DNA from: S5-327 sp965200975
GTDB taxonomy: Bacteria; Chloroflexota; Dehalococcoidia; Lucifugimonadales; Australimonadaceae
DNA length: 64,000 bases
Direction: 5' to 3'
Assembly (NCBI GenBank): GCA_965200975.1
Contig: OZ241740.1
Coordinates: forward strand, 1,860,001-1,924,000
The notes under the pieces are model-generated. The model was given only the letters and a program-made list of their open reading frames with translations, did not search any database and was not told the DNA's origin. The position numbers were made by a program, and so were the translations under genes. Position 1 is the stretch's first letter, and each line of letters opens with the position of its first letter. Shown in pieces: positions 17,387 through 26,455 of the stretch.

Positions 17387-17502
17387 CGCGGCCCCCGCCC
17401 GTGAGCGGAATCTTCACCGCCGAGCGTTCAGGTGCTATGGTTCTATCGTCCGATCGTTCCCTCCGTTCTCTGTCCGGCGAGACGTTACCCCGAGGTGAAG
17501 CA

Positions 17503-17685
17503 ATGGCTGAAGAGCGCAACCTGCTGACGACCATCAGTGGCGTCAACGGCACTGCCGAGGTGTACGAGGTCTACGACGACGGCTCAACGATGCCCTATTA
17601 CGAGGCCCGGTTCGGAGATGTCGTGAGGTCGTTCGCAGCCGAGGGCGCCGCTTCTATCGAGGCGTCCGAACTCGCCGGAGCCTAG
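17503..17685 (+). CDS. Small acidic hypothetical protein
   Basis: 60-residue protein starting at ATG 17503 with GAGGTGA six bases upstream. It is acidic and lacks Cys, Trp, membrane segments or a signal peptide. It is compact (VYEVYDDGSTMPYYEARFGD in the middle) with an Ala/Glu-rich end. I do not recognise a family. It lies 116 bp after the ATP-grasp/alpha-E pair in the same direction; whether it belongs to that unit is open. Confidence 0.55.
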   Translation: MAEERNLLTTISGVNGTAEVYEVYDDGSTMPYYEARFGDVVRSFAAEGAASIEASELAGA

Positions 17686-17865
17686 GGCTCGCCGAGCGTC
17701 TGCGCTTCCCCCAGGCCGCGTAACTGGTGAACCTCAGCAACTCCCGGAGCAGGAGCGTCTGGCTAAGCTAGCTCTCCCGCAACACGTTATGGACTCTGCA
17801 CAGTCACAGACCTCTCGTTGGCGTTGACCGCCGTCAAGCCACACTGCTACGCTCGCATACAGCCG

Positions 17866-19266
17866 ATGCCCTCTCCTCGCCAAGGACCCACTCCGGGCCT
17901 CACCTACGCCGAAGCCCTACACCGTCTGCTCAGCCTCGCCGACTACGAGCGAATGGCCGGCATTGCCGCGCCCGAGTTCAAGTACGACCTCACGCGTATG
18001 CGCGAGCTCGCCGGCCGGCTCGGCGTCCTCAACCACGGCCTGCCCCTGGTTCACGTCGCCGGCACCAAGGGCAAGGGCAGCGTCGCCGCGATGACCGACA
18101 GCATCTTTCGCGCCGCGGGGCTCCGCTCCGGACTCTACACGTCCCCCCACCTCCACACCTTTCGCGAGCGCATCCGCATCGACGGCGCGCCGCTCTCAGA
18201 GGAGGCGTTCGCAGCCGCAATCGAGTCCATCTGGCCCGTCGTCGAACAGATGGCCGCCGAGTCCATCGGAGCGCCAAGCACCTTCGAGGCGCTCACCGCT
18301 ATGGCGATGAGCGTGTTCCTCGCGGAGGGCGTCGAGGCCGTCGTTCTCGAAGTAGGCCTCGGCGGGCGCCTCGACGCCACCAACGTGTTCGACTCGAACG
18401 TGGCTGTTGTCACGACGCTGAGCCTCGACCATACCGCTATCCTCGGCCCCACGCTGCGAGAGATCGCCGCAGAGAAAGCCGGCATCATCAAACGCCCGCA
18501 GCCGGTCGTATCGGCAAGTCAGGAGGCTGAGGCGGCGCTCGTCATAGCCCGGCGGTGCGAGGAGACGGGCGCAACTCTGACCGTCGCAAACAGGGATTTC
18601 AGCTTCCGCGCAATAGAGCGTCACGGGCTCGATGGGCAGACCGTCGAGATCGAGTCGCCGCCGCGACGCTACCGCGCCTTCCTGCCTCTGCTCGGCAGGC
18701 ATCAGACCGAGAACGCCGCTTTGGCCGCAGCCGCAGCCGAGCGCGTTCCGGTTGCTATCTCCTCCGCCGACATCGAGGCGGGCCTCGCCGCTGTACGCTG
18801 GGATGGACGCTTCCAGGTTATAGGGCGTGCGCCGCACATCATCGTCGACGGCGCACACAATCCCCACTCGATGAAGCGTCTGGGCGAGACCGTGCAGGAG
18901 TGTCTGCCCGGCGCCCGCGCCCATGTCGTGTTCGGCGCCTCCGCCGACAAGCAACTCGACGACGTTGCGCGGATGCTGGCGCAGTTCGCGCACTGCGTCT
19001 ACACCGTGGCGTCCCGCCATCCTCGGGCCGCCCGGCCCGACGAACTCGCCGCGCACGTCGCATACGCCGGCGGGCAGGCCGAGAGCGTCGGCGCCGTTGG
19101 CGACGCGATCGACGTCGCGCTCAGCCGCTGCGGCAGCGACGACCTGGTGCTCGTCACCGGCTCGCTCTTCGTGGCGGCCGAGGCGCTGCAACTGCAACTG
19201 GGCATCCCCGGAGAGCACTATCCGGAGTTCGACCCTCAGGGCGGTGCGCTCGGACGAAGCATGTGA
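17866..19266 (+). CDS. folC: Folylpolyglutamate synthase / dihydrofolate synthase
   Basis: 466-residue Mur-ligase-type enzyme that adds glutamate to folates. The ATP loop reads AGTKGKGSVAAM, followed by GLYTSPHLHTFRERIRI, EVGLGGRLDATN and DHTAILG, all family signatures; DGAHNPHS marks the C-terminal domain. I use ATG 17866; an in-frame TTG/GTG start further upstream is possible. Its stop overlaps the start of the fabF-like gene (TGATG), so the two are translationally coupled. Confidence 0.94.
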   Translation: MPSPRQGPTPGLTYAEALHRLLSLADYERMAGIAAPEFKYDLTRMRELAGRLGVLNHGLPLVHVAGTKGKGSVAAMTDSIFRAAGLRSGLYTSPHLHTFRERIRIDGAPLSEEAFAAAIESIWPVVEQMAAESIGAPSTFEALTAMAMSVFLAEGVEAVVLEVGLGGRLDATNVFDSNVAVVTTLSLDHTAILGPTLREIAAEKAGIIKRPQPVVSASQEAEAALVIARRCEETGATLTVANRDFSFRAIERHGLDGQTVEIESPPRRYRAFLPLLGRHQTENAALAAAAAERVPVAISSADIEAGLAAVRWDGRFQVIGRAPHIIVDGAHNPHSMKRLGETVQECLPGARAHVVFGASADKQLDDVARMLAQFAHCVYTVASRHPRAARPDELAAHVAYAGGQAESVGAVGDAIDVALSRCGSDDLVLVTGSLFVAAEALQLQLGIPGEHYPEFDPQGGALGRSM

Positions 19267-20528
19267 TGACCGAACTACTGCGCAACGGGCGCAAACGCGT
19301 CGTCGTCACCGGCGTCGGTGCCGTAACCCCGCTGGGGGAATCGGCGGACGAATTCTGGGACGGGCTTGCCGCCGGGCGCTCCGGAGTCGGCCCTATGACT
19401 CTTGCCGATCCAACCGACTACCCTTGCCAGATATCGGGCGAGGTTTCGGGTTTCGATCCTGAGCGCTACCTCGACAAGCGCGAGGCGCGGCGTCTCGCCC
19501 GTTTCTCTCAGCTTGCTATCGTCGCGGCGGACGAGGCTATGCGCCACGCGTGCGTCACCCGCGAGAACGTCGACCTCGACCGGATGGGCGTCTACCTCGG
19601 CAACGGCAACGGCGGCTTTCCGACAATCGATGAGAGTATGCGCGTGCTCGTCGCTCGGGGAGGCATGCGCCTGTCGCCTTTCTTCTTTCCGATGGCGCTG
19701 CCGAATATGGCGGCGGCCAACGTGAGCCGCCGCTTCTCCGCGCGAGGCCCCAGCAGCACGATCGTCACCGCCTGCGCCGCCTCGACCCAGTCGATTGGCG
19801 ACGCCGCGGAGGTTATCCGGCGCGGCGCCGCCGACATCATGGTCACGGGCGGGACCGAGGCCGGCATCAGCCAGCTTGGCCTTGCCGGGTTCTCGGTTAT
19901 GCGCGCTCTGAGCGCCCGCAACGACGACCCTCCGCGCGCCAGCCGTCCTTTCGACGCTGACCGCAACGGGTTCGTGCCCGCCGAAGGCGCCGGCATCCTC
20001 ATAATCGAGTCCCTCGAACACGCGCTCCGGCGCGACGCCCCAATTCTTGCGGAGGTCGCCGGCTACGGCGCTTCTTCCGACGCCAACCATCAGTTTCAGC
20101 CCGACGACGACGGCGCGGGCGCCAGCCGCGCCATACGATGGGCGCTCGCCGACGCCGGCGCCGCTCCCAACGAGATCGACTACATCAACGCTCACGGCAC
20201 ATCGACGCCGCTCAACGACGCGTCGGAGACGCTCGCCATCAAGCGCGCCTTCGGGGACTTCGCCTACAAGACGCCCATCAGCTCTACGAAGTCGATGATC
20301 GGCCACGCGCTGGGAGGCGCCGGGGGGCTCGAAGCGGTCGCGTGCGTGAAGACTATCCTCACCGGCACTATCCACCCCACCATCAACTACACGACGCCGG
20401 ACCCCGCCTGCGACCTGGACTACGTGCCTAACAAGGCCCGCGCAGCCGACGTGCGGACGGTGCTCTCGAACAGTTTCGGGTTCGGCGGGCAGAACGCCTG
20501 CCTCGTTTTCCGGCGGTACGAAAGCTAG
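19266..20528 (+). CDS. fabF: Beta-ketoacyl-ACP synthase II
   Basis: 420-residue condensing enzyme of fatty-acid elongation. The nucleophile is Cys170 in VTACAAST; the two catalytic histidines lie in NAHGTSTPLND and KSMIGHALGGAG, and the end is SFGFGGQNACLVF, all FabF-type. The start overlaps the folC stop by one base. Being alone and not next to acpP or fabG, it may be a housekeeping FabF or a specialised paralogue; the sequence does not decide. Confidence 0.93.
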   Translation: MTELLRNGRKRVVVTGVGAVTPLGESADEFWDGLAAGRSGVGPMTLADPTDYPCQISGEVSGFDPERYLDKREARRLARFSQLAIVAADEAMRHACVTRENVDLDRMGVYLGNGNGGFPTIDESMRVLVARGGMRLSPFFFPMALPNMAAANVSRRFSARGPSSTIVTACAASTQSIGDAAEVIRRGAADIMVTGGTEAGISQLGLAGFSVMRALSARNDDPPRASRPFDADRNGFVPAEGAGILIIESLEHALRRDAPILAEVAGYGASSDANHQFQPDDDGAGASRAIRWALADAGAAPNEIDYINAHGTSTPLNDASETLAIKRAFGDFAYKTPISSTKSMIGHALGGAGGLEAVACVKTILTGTIHPTINYTTPDPACDLDYVPNKARAADVRTVLSNSFGFGGQNACLVFRRYES

Positions 20529-20618
20529 GGCCAGCCCCTCCTCCGCGCGCGGGGGAGAGAGCCGCCCCGGTCGATCGCGTCTATAGCGTCTATCGCGTCG
20601 CTCCCGGGGCGCGCGACG

Positions 20619-21011
20619 CTAGCGGCTGGCGGGTTCGGCGTAGTTGATGCGCTCGTTGATGATGCGGCCGGTGCCGTGCTCGACCTTCACGGTGTCCTTC
20701 GTCGCGCCGGAGCGCGTGCCTATCATAATCAGCGGCTTGTCCGTGCGGTTATGCAGCTGGTAGAACGATCCGCCGGTGATCGTCGCCATCATTCCTGGCG
20801 CCAGCACAGTGCTCCCGCCGTCGGGGAAGTTCATCGTGAGTTCGCCCTCCACGACCTGGAACGTCTGGTCCTGGTTGTGGCAGTGCATCTCGTCGATCTG
20901 GTCGGGCTTGTAGTAGTGGACCCACACGTGGAAGCGGTTGGTGTCCAGCACCACCGTGCGTTTCTGCGTCTCGTGGCCGTATGCACGCGTGTCGTAAACC
21001 TCGATAGGCAT
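20619..21011 (-). CDS. Cupin-domain protein
   Basis: 130-residue single-domain cupin. The conserved motif 1 reads HCHNQDQTFQVVEGELTM, giving the His/Gln/Glu metal site, followed by the P-G turn in LAPGMMATI and a second-motif region YQLHNRTDKPLIMIG. The start at ATG 21011 has GGGGAGG upstream. Such small cupins act as dioxygenases, isomerases or sugar binders; no specific role can be assigned. Confidence 0.85.
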   Translation of the reverse strand: MPIEVYDTRAYGHETQKRTVVLDTNRFHVWVHYYKPDQIDEMHCHNQDQTFQVVEGELTMNFPDGGSTVLAPGMMATITGGSFYQLHNRTDKPLIMIGTRSGATKDTVKVEHGTGRIINERINYAEPASR

Positions 21012-21138
21012 CGGAATCGCCTCCCCGCTGCTATTGCGAGGCACTCTAGGGAGCATCGCGCGGGGTGTCAATTCCGGCGTCTGTTCGCAGCTGTACGGAG
21101 TCGATGAGTCAGGCGCGGCTAATCGCGCGCATCCGAAT

Positions 21139-21180
21139 CGGGAGAGAGCTCGCCGCCCCCTTCCGGGGCCCTGTAGTTGG
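21139..21180 (+). repeat. Degenerate copy of the dispersed repeat
   Basis: GGGAGAGAGCTCGCCG followed by CCCCCTTCCGGGGCC, closest to the copy at 6414. It lies in the gap between the cupin gene and the DUF11 gene terminator. Confidence 0.45.
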
Positions 21181-21189
21181 CCGTTACGG

Positions 21190-21230
21190 AAAAGAGACCG
21201 CCGGCAGGGCGGGGGCCCTGCCGGCGGTCT
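21190..21230 (-). terminator. Intrinsic terminator of the DUF11-repeat gene
   Basis: A perfect 15-bp inverted repeat (21195-21209 with 21216-21230) lies 40 bp beyond the stop. In the minus direction it is followed by CTTTTCC. Confidence 0.75.
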
Positions 21231-21269
21231 GCCGGTTGCGGTCTGGTCTGCGGGACAGGCCCGCTCGCC

Positions 21270-23825
21270 TTACGGTTCGATGACCGTCGTGCCCTCCTGG
21301 GCGCTGACCGGAGTCTGGAACTCGTCGTGGGTCAGCGTCGCTGTCGTTACAGCTTCGTGCCTGTCCATGCCGTCCGACAGTTCATTCGCCATCGTCGTAA
21401 CGACGAAGGTGATACTGTCGTCGACTGCGAGCTCCTCGGAGAGCGCCAGGGTTACGGTCATGCCGTCCTCGCTCAGCGTCGCCCTCTCGTCCGATATGCC
21501 AGTCACGGTCAGACCGCTGTCGACTTCGACATTGATCTGGACGCCCGTGATGGCGGAGCGGCCCTGGTTGTTGACAGTCACGGTGAACTCAATCGATTCA
21601 CCCTCGAGCACCGGGTCGACGTTGTCGGTTATGGCGATCGTGGCGCCTGCGGCGGGGACCACCCTAACTTCGAACGCCGCTGTCGCGGATGCGCCTTCCG
21701 TGGTGGAGACGCCCGCCGTCTTGCTGATCATCCCGACGACCTCCGCCTGCATCACCACCGTCGCCGTGGCCTGGCCGCCGACCGCAATGTCGCCGATCTG
21801 CCAGGTGAGTTGCGCGCCGTCGGAGGAGATTGACGCCATCGGATCAGATGTCACGTACGACATACCGGCCGGAATGCTCTCGGTGATCGTCGCTCCGGTC
21901 AGGTGGGCGTCGCCCGTGTTGGTTGCGGTCAGCTGGTAGGCGGCCTGGTTGCCGATGAACAGGACGCTCCGCCCAGTGATCTCCAGGTCAATCGCGGGCG
22001 CCTGGATGTGAGTCATAGCGGTCGCCTCAGTCACTGCGGTCGCATCGCCGTCGGCGGAGGCCACGCCCATGTTGGCTTGCATGCCGCCCTGGACGCCCAC
22101 CACGGTGAGAGACACCGTGCGGGACGCGCCCGGCTGCAGTTCGCCGAGGTTCCACTGCACCATCTGGCCGTCCACGTGGGCGGCAGGCTCGGCGCTGACG
22201 TACTGCAGGCCGTCCGGCAGCGTGTCAGTGAGAGTGGCGTTGTACGCCGACCCGTCGCCGGTGTTGGCGATGGTGAGGGTGTAGTCGAACGGCGTGCCGA
22301 TCAGTACGGACTCGGGGCCGGTCTTGCTCGCTGAGAGGATCGGCCTCACGACCTGGGTCGTTGTGGCGTCGTCAGCCGAGCCGCCCTCTGCCGAGGTTAC
22401 GGTCACCTTGTTCTCCTGCGGGCCGGGCTGGTCCGCCCGCAGCACGATCTGCACTGTCTCCGCGTTGCCCTGTTCCAGCGTGCCGATATCGAACGTCACG
22501 TGGCTGTCGTCCGACGACACCGGATCCTGGGAGGCGGACACGAAGGACATGCCATCCGGAATGGTGTCGATCAGCCGGATCTGGGTGTTCGCGCCCGTGC
22601 CGGAGCTGAGCACCTGCACGGTGTAGGTGGCCAGACCGCCAAGGTCGACCTCGTCCGGGCCGGACTTACGGACCTCGAGCGTGCCGGGCACCACGGCTGT
22701 GGAGACCATCGTTTCGGAGCTCAGGTCTTCAGCAGAGGCCAGGCGCAGGCTGCTGATCTGCAGGCCGGCGTGGGCCGACTGGGCAGTGACGCTCAGCATC
22801 GAGACCTGATCGATGTTCAGCGTGCCGATGTTCCACGTCACCGTCTGGCCGAGGCCTGTCTCCGTGGCGGCCACGGATGCGGGCTGGAGGCTGGAGGAGA
22901 CGAAGCCGAGGCCCATGGGCAGTTCCATGGTCAGCACGGTTTCGGTCGCGGGGAAGTCGCCGAAGTTGGCCACTTGGATCTCGTAGGTGACATCACGCAG
23001 CAGACCCACTGCGCCCGGCCCGCTGGCGCTTACGCTGAGCACCGGCGACTTCCAGACCTTGACCATGGTGTGATCAAACATCGTCCTGCCGTCGTCGGTG
23101 AGCACTTCAATGTAAACGGAGTTGTCGCCGAGGCTCGGCGCCGCCTGTGTGAGCGTCACGTTCACAACGCCGCTCGCGTCGGTCACGCCCTCGATCATGT
23201 TGCCGTCGCCTGAGGCGTCGGCGAACTGAGCGTTCGGCTGGTCATCCGTAATGTAGAAGCGGACCGGCACGCCTTCGACAGCGGAGCCGTCGGAAACGTT
23301 GTACACCCCGACAACGATGGGGTGAGGCATGCCTGTGGGGTTCTCGGCGTCTCCGGGGAAGCGGGGGCAGCCGTCGACCCAGTGGACAACGCCAAAGGAC
23401 TTGTGCGCGTCATCGTTGGTTACAGCCGGAGCGAACGCGGTGACGTCGGTGTCGCCCGGACGGGTGGCTGTAAGCGTCGCGGTGGCTTGCCCGTTCGCGT
23501 TGGCGTCGGCCGTCGCATAGGTGTTGTCGACCTTCGATGGGTTGGCGCCGCTGACAGCGACGATGTCGCCGACGGCCTGCGGGAAGCGGTTGAGGATGAA
23601 CTCGACCCCTGAACCGGCTACGCCGCCGCCGCCGTCCGCTACGGAGGCGGTCAGGGTCTGGTGGTCCCGAATGCAACTCCAGGACTCGGCAGGCGTCAGC
23701 GACACAGAAGTAGGAGTGCGGGCGTCTGAGGAGTCGCCGGGGGTTTGCGCGGACGCAACGCTGAGCGCCGCCAGAAGCAGCACAAGCAGCATTGCGGGGC
23801 CGACTAGTCGTATCGCTGTACGCAC
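21270..23825 (-). CDS. Large secreted protein with Ig-like and DUF11 repeats
   Basis: 851-residue protein with a Sec signal peptide (hydrophobic LLVLLLAALSVASA, predicted cleavage at ASA-Q about residue 26). Two N-terminal beta domains (about 35-130 and 135-260) resemble invasin-type Ig folds. Five DUF11-like repeats of ~105 residues follow, each with a pattern such as TYTVQV...IPDGMSFVSAS...IGTL. There is no C-terminal membrane anchor, LPXTG or sortase signal, so it is probably released or held by other means. A surface or adhesive role is inferred. It is monocistronic, with a strong terminator. Confidence 0.85.
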   Translation of the reverse strand: MRTAIRLVGPAMLLVLLLAALSVASAQTPGDSSDARTPTSVSLTPAESWSCIRDHQTLTASVADGGGGVAGSGVEFILNRFPQAVGDIVAVSGANPSKVDNTYATADANANGQATATLTATRPGDTDVTAFAPAVTNDDAHKSFGVVHWVDGCPRFPGDAENPTGMPHPIVVGVYNVSDGSAVEGVPVRFYITDDQPNAQFADASGDGNMIEGVTDASGVVNVTLTQAAPSLGDNSVYIEVLTDDGRTMFDHTMVKVWKSPVLSVSASGPGAVGLLRDVTYEIQVANFGDFPATETVLTMELPMGLGFVSSSLQPASVAATETGLGQTVTWNIGTLNIDQVSMLSVTAQSAHAGLQISSLRLASAEDLSSETMVSTAVVPGTLEVRKSGPDEVDLGGLATYTVQVLSSGTGANTQIRLIDTIPDGMSFVSASQDPVSSDDSHVTFDIGTLEQGNAETVQIVLRADQPGPQENKVTVTSAEGGSADDATTTQVVRPILSASKTGPESVLIGTPFDYTLTIANTGDGSAYNATLTDTLPDGLQYVSAEPAAHVDGQMVQWNLGELQPGASRTVSLTVVGVQGGMQANMGVASADGDATAVTEATAMTHIQAPAIDLEITGRSVLFIGNQAAYQLTATNTGDAHLTGATITESIPAGMSYVTSDPMASISSDGAQLTWQIGDIAVGGQATATVVMQAEVVGMISKTAGVSTTEGASATAAFEVRVVPAAGATIAITDNVDPVLEGESIEFTVTVNNQGRSAITGVQINVEVDSGLTVTGISDERATLSEDGMTVTLALSEELAVDDSITFVVTTMANELSDGMDRHEAVTTATLTHDEFQTPVSAQEGTTVIEP

Positions 23826-24015
23826 AGAATCACCTCATCTCATTAGATGGCTAGGGGCTATCATAGTATAGCCGTCGCTCAATAGTCGATAGCAGCGAGG
23901 CATTTTTCCGGAACCCTATTCCCCAAATTGGCCCGATTGGCCCGCGGCCCTACAGGCTGAATCCCCTTCGGTTAGGCCCCGGCGCCGTCCTCTGCGCCGT
24001 TCGCTTCTCCGGCAG

Positions 24016-24091
24016 TGGCGCCCCTGCAGGGACTCGAACCCTGGCGCATGGTTTAGGAAACCACTGCTCTATCCGCCTGAGCTACAGGGGC
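24016..24091 (-). tRNA. tRNA-Arg (anticodon CCT)
   Basis: Minus-strand cloverleaf: acceptor GCCCCTG with CAGGGGC, D-arm AGCTCAGGCGGATAGAGC, anticodon loop TTCCTAA (anticodon CCT, reads AGG), T-arm GGTTCGAGT, and encoded CCA at 24016-24018. Confidence 0.95.
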
Positions 24092-24099
24092 GTGAGCGC

Positions 24100-24543
24100 T
24101 TAGGGAATGACCGGGCCCATCGATCGTTTCCTCGTCTCCAGACTCACGAACGTCTCCGTCTGACGTACGCCTTCAACGGTGCCGACCTTGTGGTGCAGGA
24201 ACGAAGCGAGCGCCTCGGAGCTGGCGAGGTTCACCCAGATGAAGATGTCGTAGCTCCCTGTCGTTATCGCCACATGCTCGGTCTCGGGCAGGCTCGCAAG
24301 CTTCTCTGCGACGCTCTCCACGCGCGACGGGTCGATCTGGAGGCCGATGAACGCCGACGTGTGGAAGCCGAGCTGCTCAGGCTCGGCGATCGCGATCACC
24401 CGAATGACCCTATCCTTAAGCAGCTTGGCCAGGCGGCGGCGCACCGTGCCTTCGCTCACTCCCAGCTTGCGCGCCATCTGCGCGTGGGAGGCGCGGCCAT
24501 CCGTCTGCAACAACTCGATTATCTTGCGGTCGACGTCGTCCAG
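24100..24543 (-). CDS. Lrp/AsnC-family transcriptional regulator
   Basis: About 147 residues: an N-terminal helix-turn-helix (DGRASHAQMARKLGVSEGTVRRRLAKL) and a C-terminal RAM/AsnC ligand-binding ferredoxin-like domain. No ATG is present at the expected place. The best start is CTG at 24543 with AGGAGA seven bases upstream, which yields the family's typical DDVDRKIIELLQ beginning; TTG at 24513 would cut into the HTH. It lies 8 bp from tRNA-Arg. The ligand and targets are unknown. Confidence 0.82.
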   Translation of the reverse strand: MDDVDRKIIELLQTDGRASHAQMARKLGVSEGTVRRRLAKLLKDRVIRVIAIAEPEQLGFHTSAFIGLQIDPSRVESVAEKLASLPETEHVAITTGSYDIFIWVNLASSEALASFLHHKVGTVEGVRQTETFVSLETRKRSMGPVIP

Positions 24544-24713
24544 TTTCGTTCTCCTCGCAATTGCAGAACCGCCCCTTCACTCCGGCCCAAGCCGTCAACG
24601 GGGGGAAATTCTACCGGGAACCCGCAGGAATCGTCAATCACGGCGCCGCAAACCGCAACAGAATCAGCAATCTCACAGAACGCTGTGATGGAAATCGTCA
24701 GCCTGCACGCGCT

Positions 24714-24938
24714 CTAACGCTGGATGCGGGCGTCGTTGCGCGGTTGGAAGATCGAGCCTGCGCCCGGAAGGTCCGCCGGAAGGGTGCGGCCTTCCCGTCC
24801 CACGCCCGCAATCCGCCCCCGGGAGAGCACGCCAAGCGCCGACGCGGCCATGCCCACGATCGCCGCGCGCATCAGGAAGCTGCGCCGGGAGACTCCGCCG
24901 TTACTCGTTGGTTGGGACGATTGGACTTCGTGGGACAT
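24714..24938 (-). CDS. Small protein with twin-arginine signal
   Basis: 74 residues with a Tat-type leader: SRRSFLMRAA at residues 17-26, then a hydrophobic stretch (IVGMAASALGVL). The mature part would be only about 35 residues (GREGRTLPADLPGAGSIFQPRNDA). An AAGGAACGGAG site precedes the ATG. It may be a tiny exported protein or a subunit that piggybacks on a cofactor protein; it could also be the remnant of a longer Tat substrate. Family unknown. Confidence 0.6.
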   Translation of the reverse strand: MSHEVQSSQPTSNGGVSRRSFLMRAAIVGMAASALGVLSRGRIAGVGREGRTLPADLPGAGSIFQPRNDARIQR

Positions 24939-25138
24939 CTCGCTCCGTTCCTTGACCTTAGGGCGGGTCGTGCGCTCCGGCGGACATCTCTATGCCGCTG
25001 AGGAGCGCGCTCAGCGGCCCATTCTAGCAGCGCAGCATCCGATTTCAAGCGCGCTGCGCCCCTGGTAACTGCCAGAGTGAGAGTAGATAAGGGCGTGCAG
25101 TAGCGCGGCAGGTGGAGCTTGGGCGCGGGCGACTGGGG

Positions 25139-25324
25139 CGTGAGCGCTGCCGCGCTGCCGGGAGAGCGTCCGCTCCCCCAGACCCCCTGGCAGCCGGGGG
25201 CGTGAGCGCTGCCGCGCTGCCGGGAGAGCGTCCGCTCCCCCAGACCCCCTGGCAGCCGGGGGCGTCAGCGCCGGCGCGCTACTGGGAGAGCGTCCGCTCC
25301 CCCAGACCCCCTGGCAGCCGGGAG
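25139..25324 (+). repeat. Three tandem 62-bp copies of the dispersed repeat
   Basis: Units at 25139-25200, 25201-25262 and 25263-25324; the first two are nearly identical and the third has several changes. Each holds the core GGGAGAGCGTCCGCTCCCCC (starts at 25160, 25222 and 25284) followed by AGACCCCCTGGCAGCC. There are no variable spacers, so it is not a CRISPR array. With flanks, the gene-free gap 24939-25532 holds only this array and a candidate promoter. Confidence 0.9.
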
Positions 25325-25380
25325 GCGTGAGCATTGGCTGGTTTAGGAGCCGCCAGTATGGGAAATCCATCACAAAGCAG

Positions 25381-25409
25381 TTGACACTCCACATGCGCTA
25401 GTCTACCGT
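25381..25409 (+). promoter_or_regulatory. Candidate promoter of the alternative complex III operon
   Basis: Perfect TTGACA (25381-25386), a 17-bp spacer, then TACCGT (weak -10) about 120 bp before the first gene of the operon. Confidence 0.35.
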
Positions 25410-25532
25410 AGGCATGCTGTAAGGCGGTCGCCTGACTAAACGAGCAAGCGCTCGGGCGCCCGCTAGCCAACCGACCGCCGCGCACCAACGGATCGCCGGC
25501 ATCCGCAGGGCAGCGCGGCCTTGGACAGTAGA

Positions 25533-25835
25533 ATGACTGGGCCAGACCCCAACTTCATAACCTCGCAGGACTGGGCAGGCGCGAGCGACCTGCTCGCATC
25601 CCTGTGGCTCATTGCCGCCGCCGCCATAGGGTTCGGGTCTGCGATGCTTCTGGCGCACGGCATGTTCCCCTCTCTGGCTATCTCCCGCGACGTCCCCCAT
25701 ACCGTCGCGCGCCGGGTGCGCCCCGCCCTTTACGCCGCCGCTCTCTTCTTTATGGCGATGCTCATCTACGGCATAACACTGTTCATCGACAGGCTCTGGG
25801 TCATCTCAGCTATCTTCTACGGAGGCGCTCAATAG
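25533..25835 (+). CDS. Small membrane protein at the head of the alternative complex III operon
   Basis: 100-residue hypothetical with two clear transmembrane helices (about residues 22-45 and 68-92). The ATG at 25533 is preferred; a TTG four codons earlier is possible. It lies 31 bp ahead of the pentaheme cytochrome gene and is probably a small accessory subunit comparable to the small membrane subunits seen in purified complex III relatives (inference). No motif identifies it further. Confidence 0.65.
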   Translation: MTGPDPNFITSQDWAGASDLLASLWLIAAAAIGFGSAMLLAHGMFPSLAISRDVPHTVARRVRPALYAAALFFMAMLIYGITLFIDRLWVISAIFYGGAQ

Positions 25836-25866
25836 GTCGGGGCTCTCCCCGCCGGTCTCTTTACAT

Positions 25867-26442
25867 ATGGGCGCTACCGTTCTGAAAATCGTCGTCCCGC
25901 TCATCGCCCTGGCCCTCACGGTTGTTATGGCGCTCGTGGGCTACTTCTTTGTGACGGCCTGGTTCGATCAGCCGCCCCCCATCCTCGGATTCGGGGAAGG
26001 CCCCGAACAGCCCATCGCGTTCCCCCACACCGTCCACGTCAACACTGCCGGTCTCGACTGCCAGTTCTGTCACCGGACGGTCGCCACCGACGAGGTCGCC
26101 AGCGTCCCGGCGGTCGAGCAGTGCCTCTTCTGTCACGACTTCGACCGCATCACCGGCGCCAACTCCGCGTCCTCTACAGCGCAAGAGGAGATCGCCAAGC
26201 TCATAGGCGAGCTCGGCGACACGCCCGACCCTGTCGACTGGGTGCGCGTTCACCGCCTGCCCGACCACGTTCAGTTCGTCCACGCTCCCCACATTCAGCA
26301 AGGGTTCTCCTGCTCCACCTGCCACGGCGACATCGCAAGCATGGAAGTCGTCAAGCAGGTGCGCGAGCTGAAGATGGGCGACTGCGTCGACTGCCACCGC
26401 GACAACAACGCCCCCACCGACTGCACTACGTGCCACTACTAA
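25867..26442 (+). CDS. actA: Alternative complex III pentaheme cytochrome c subunit ActA
   Basis: 191 residues: one N-terminal transmembrane anchor (about 6-29) and a periplasmic domain with five CxxCH heme sites (Cys65-His69, Cys86-His90, Cys149-His153, Cys173-His177, Cys186-His190). This is the heme count and layout of ActA, which passes electrons from the iron-sulfur subunit to the monoheme ActE. It is followed 13 bp later by the ActB1-type gene, as expected for the complex. Confidence 0.88.
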   Translation: MGATVLKIVVPLIALALTVVMALVGYFFVTAWFDQPPPILGFGEGPEQPIAFPHTVHVNTAGLDCQFCHRTVATDEVASVPAVEQCLFCHDFDRITGANSASSTAQEEIAKLIGELGDTPDPVDWVRVHRLPDHVQFVHAPHIQQGFSCSTCHGDIASMEVVKQVRELKMGDCVDCHRDNNAPTDCTTCHY

Positions 26443-26455
26443 CGAGCGCCAACAG

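Noticed and set aside
25139..25324. CRISPR array
   Set aside because: The 62-bp units abut with no unique spacers, and no cas genes are present.
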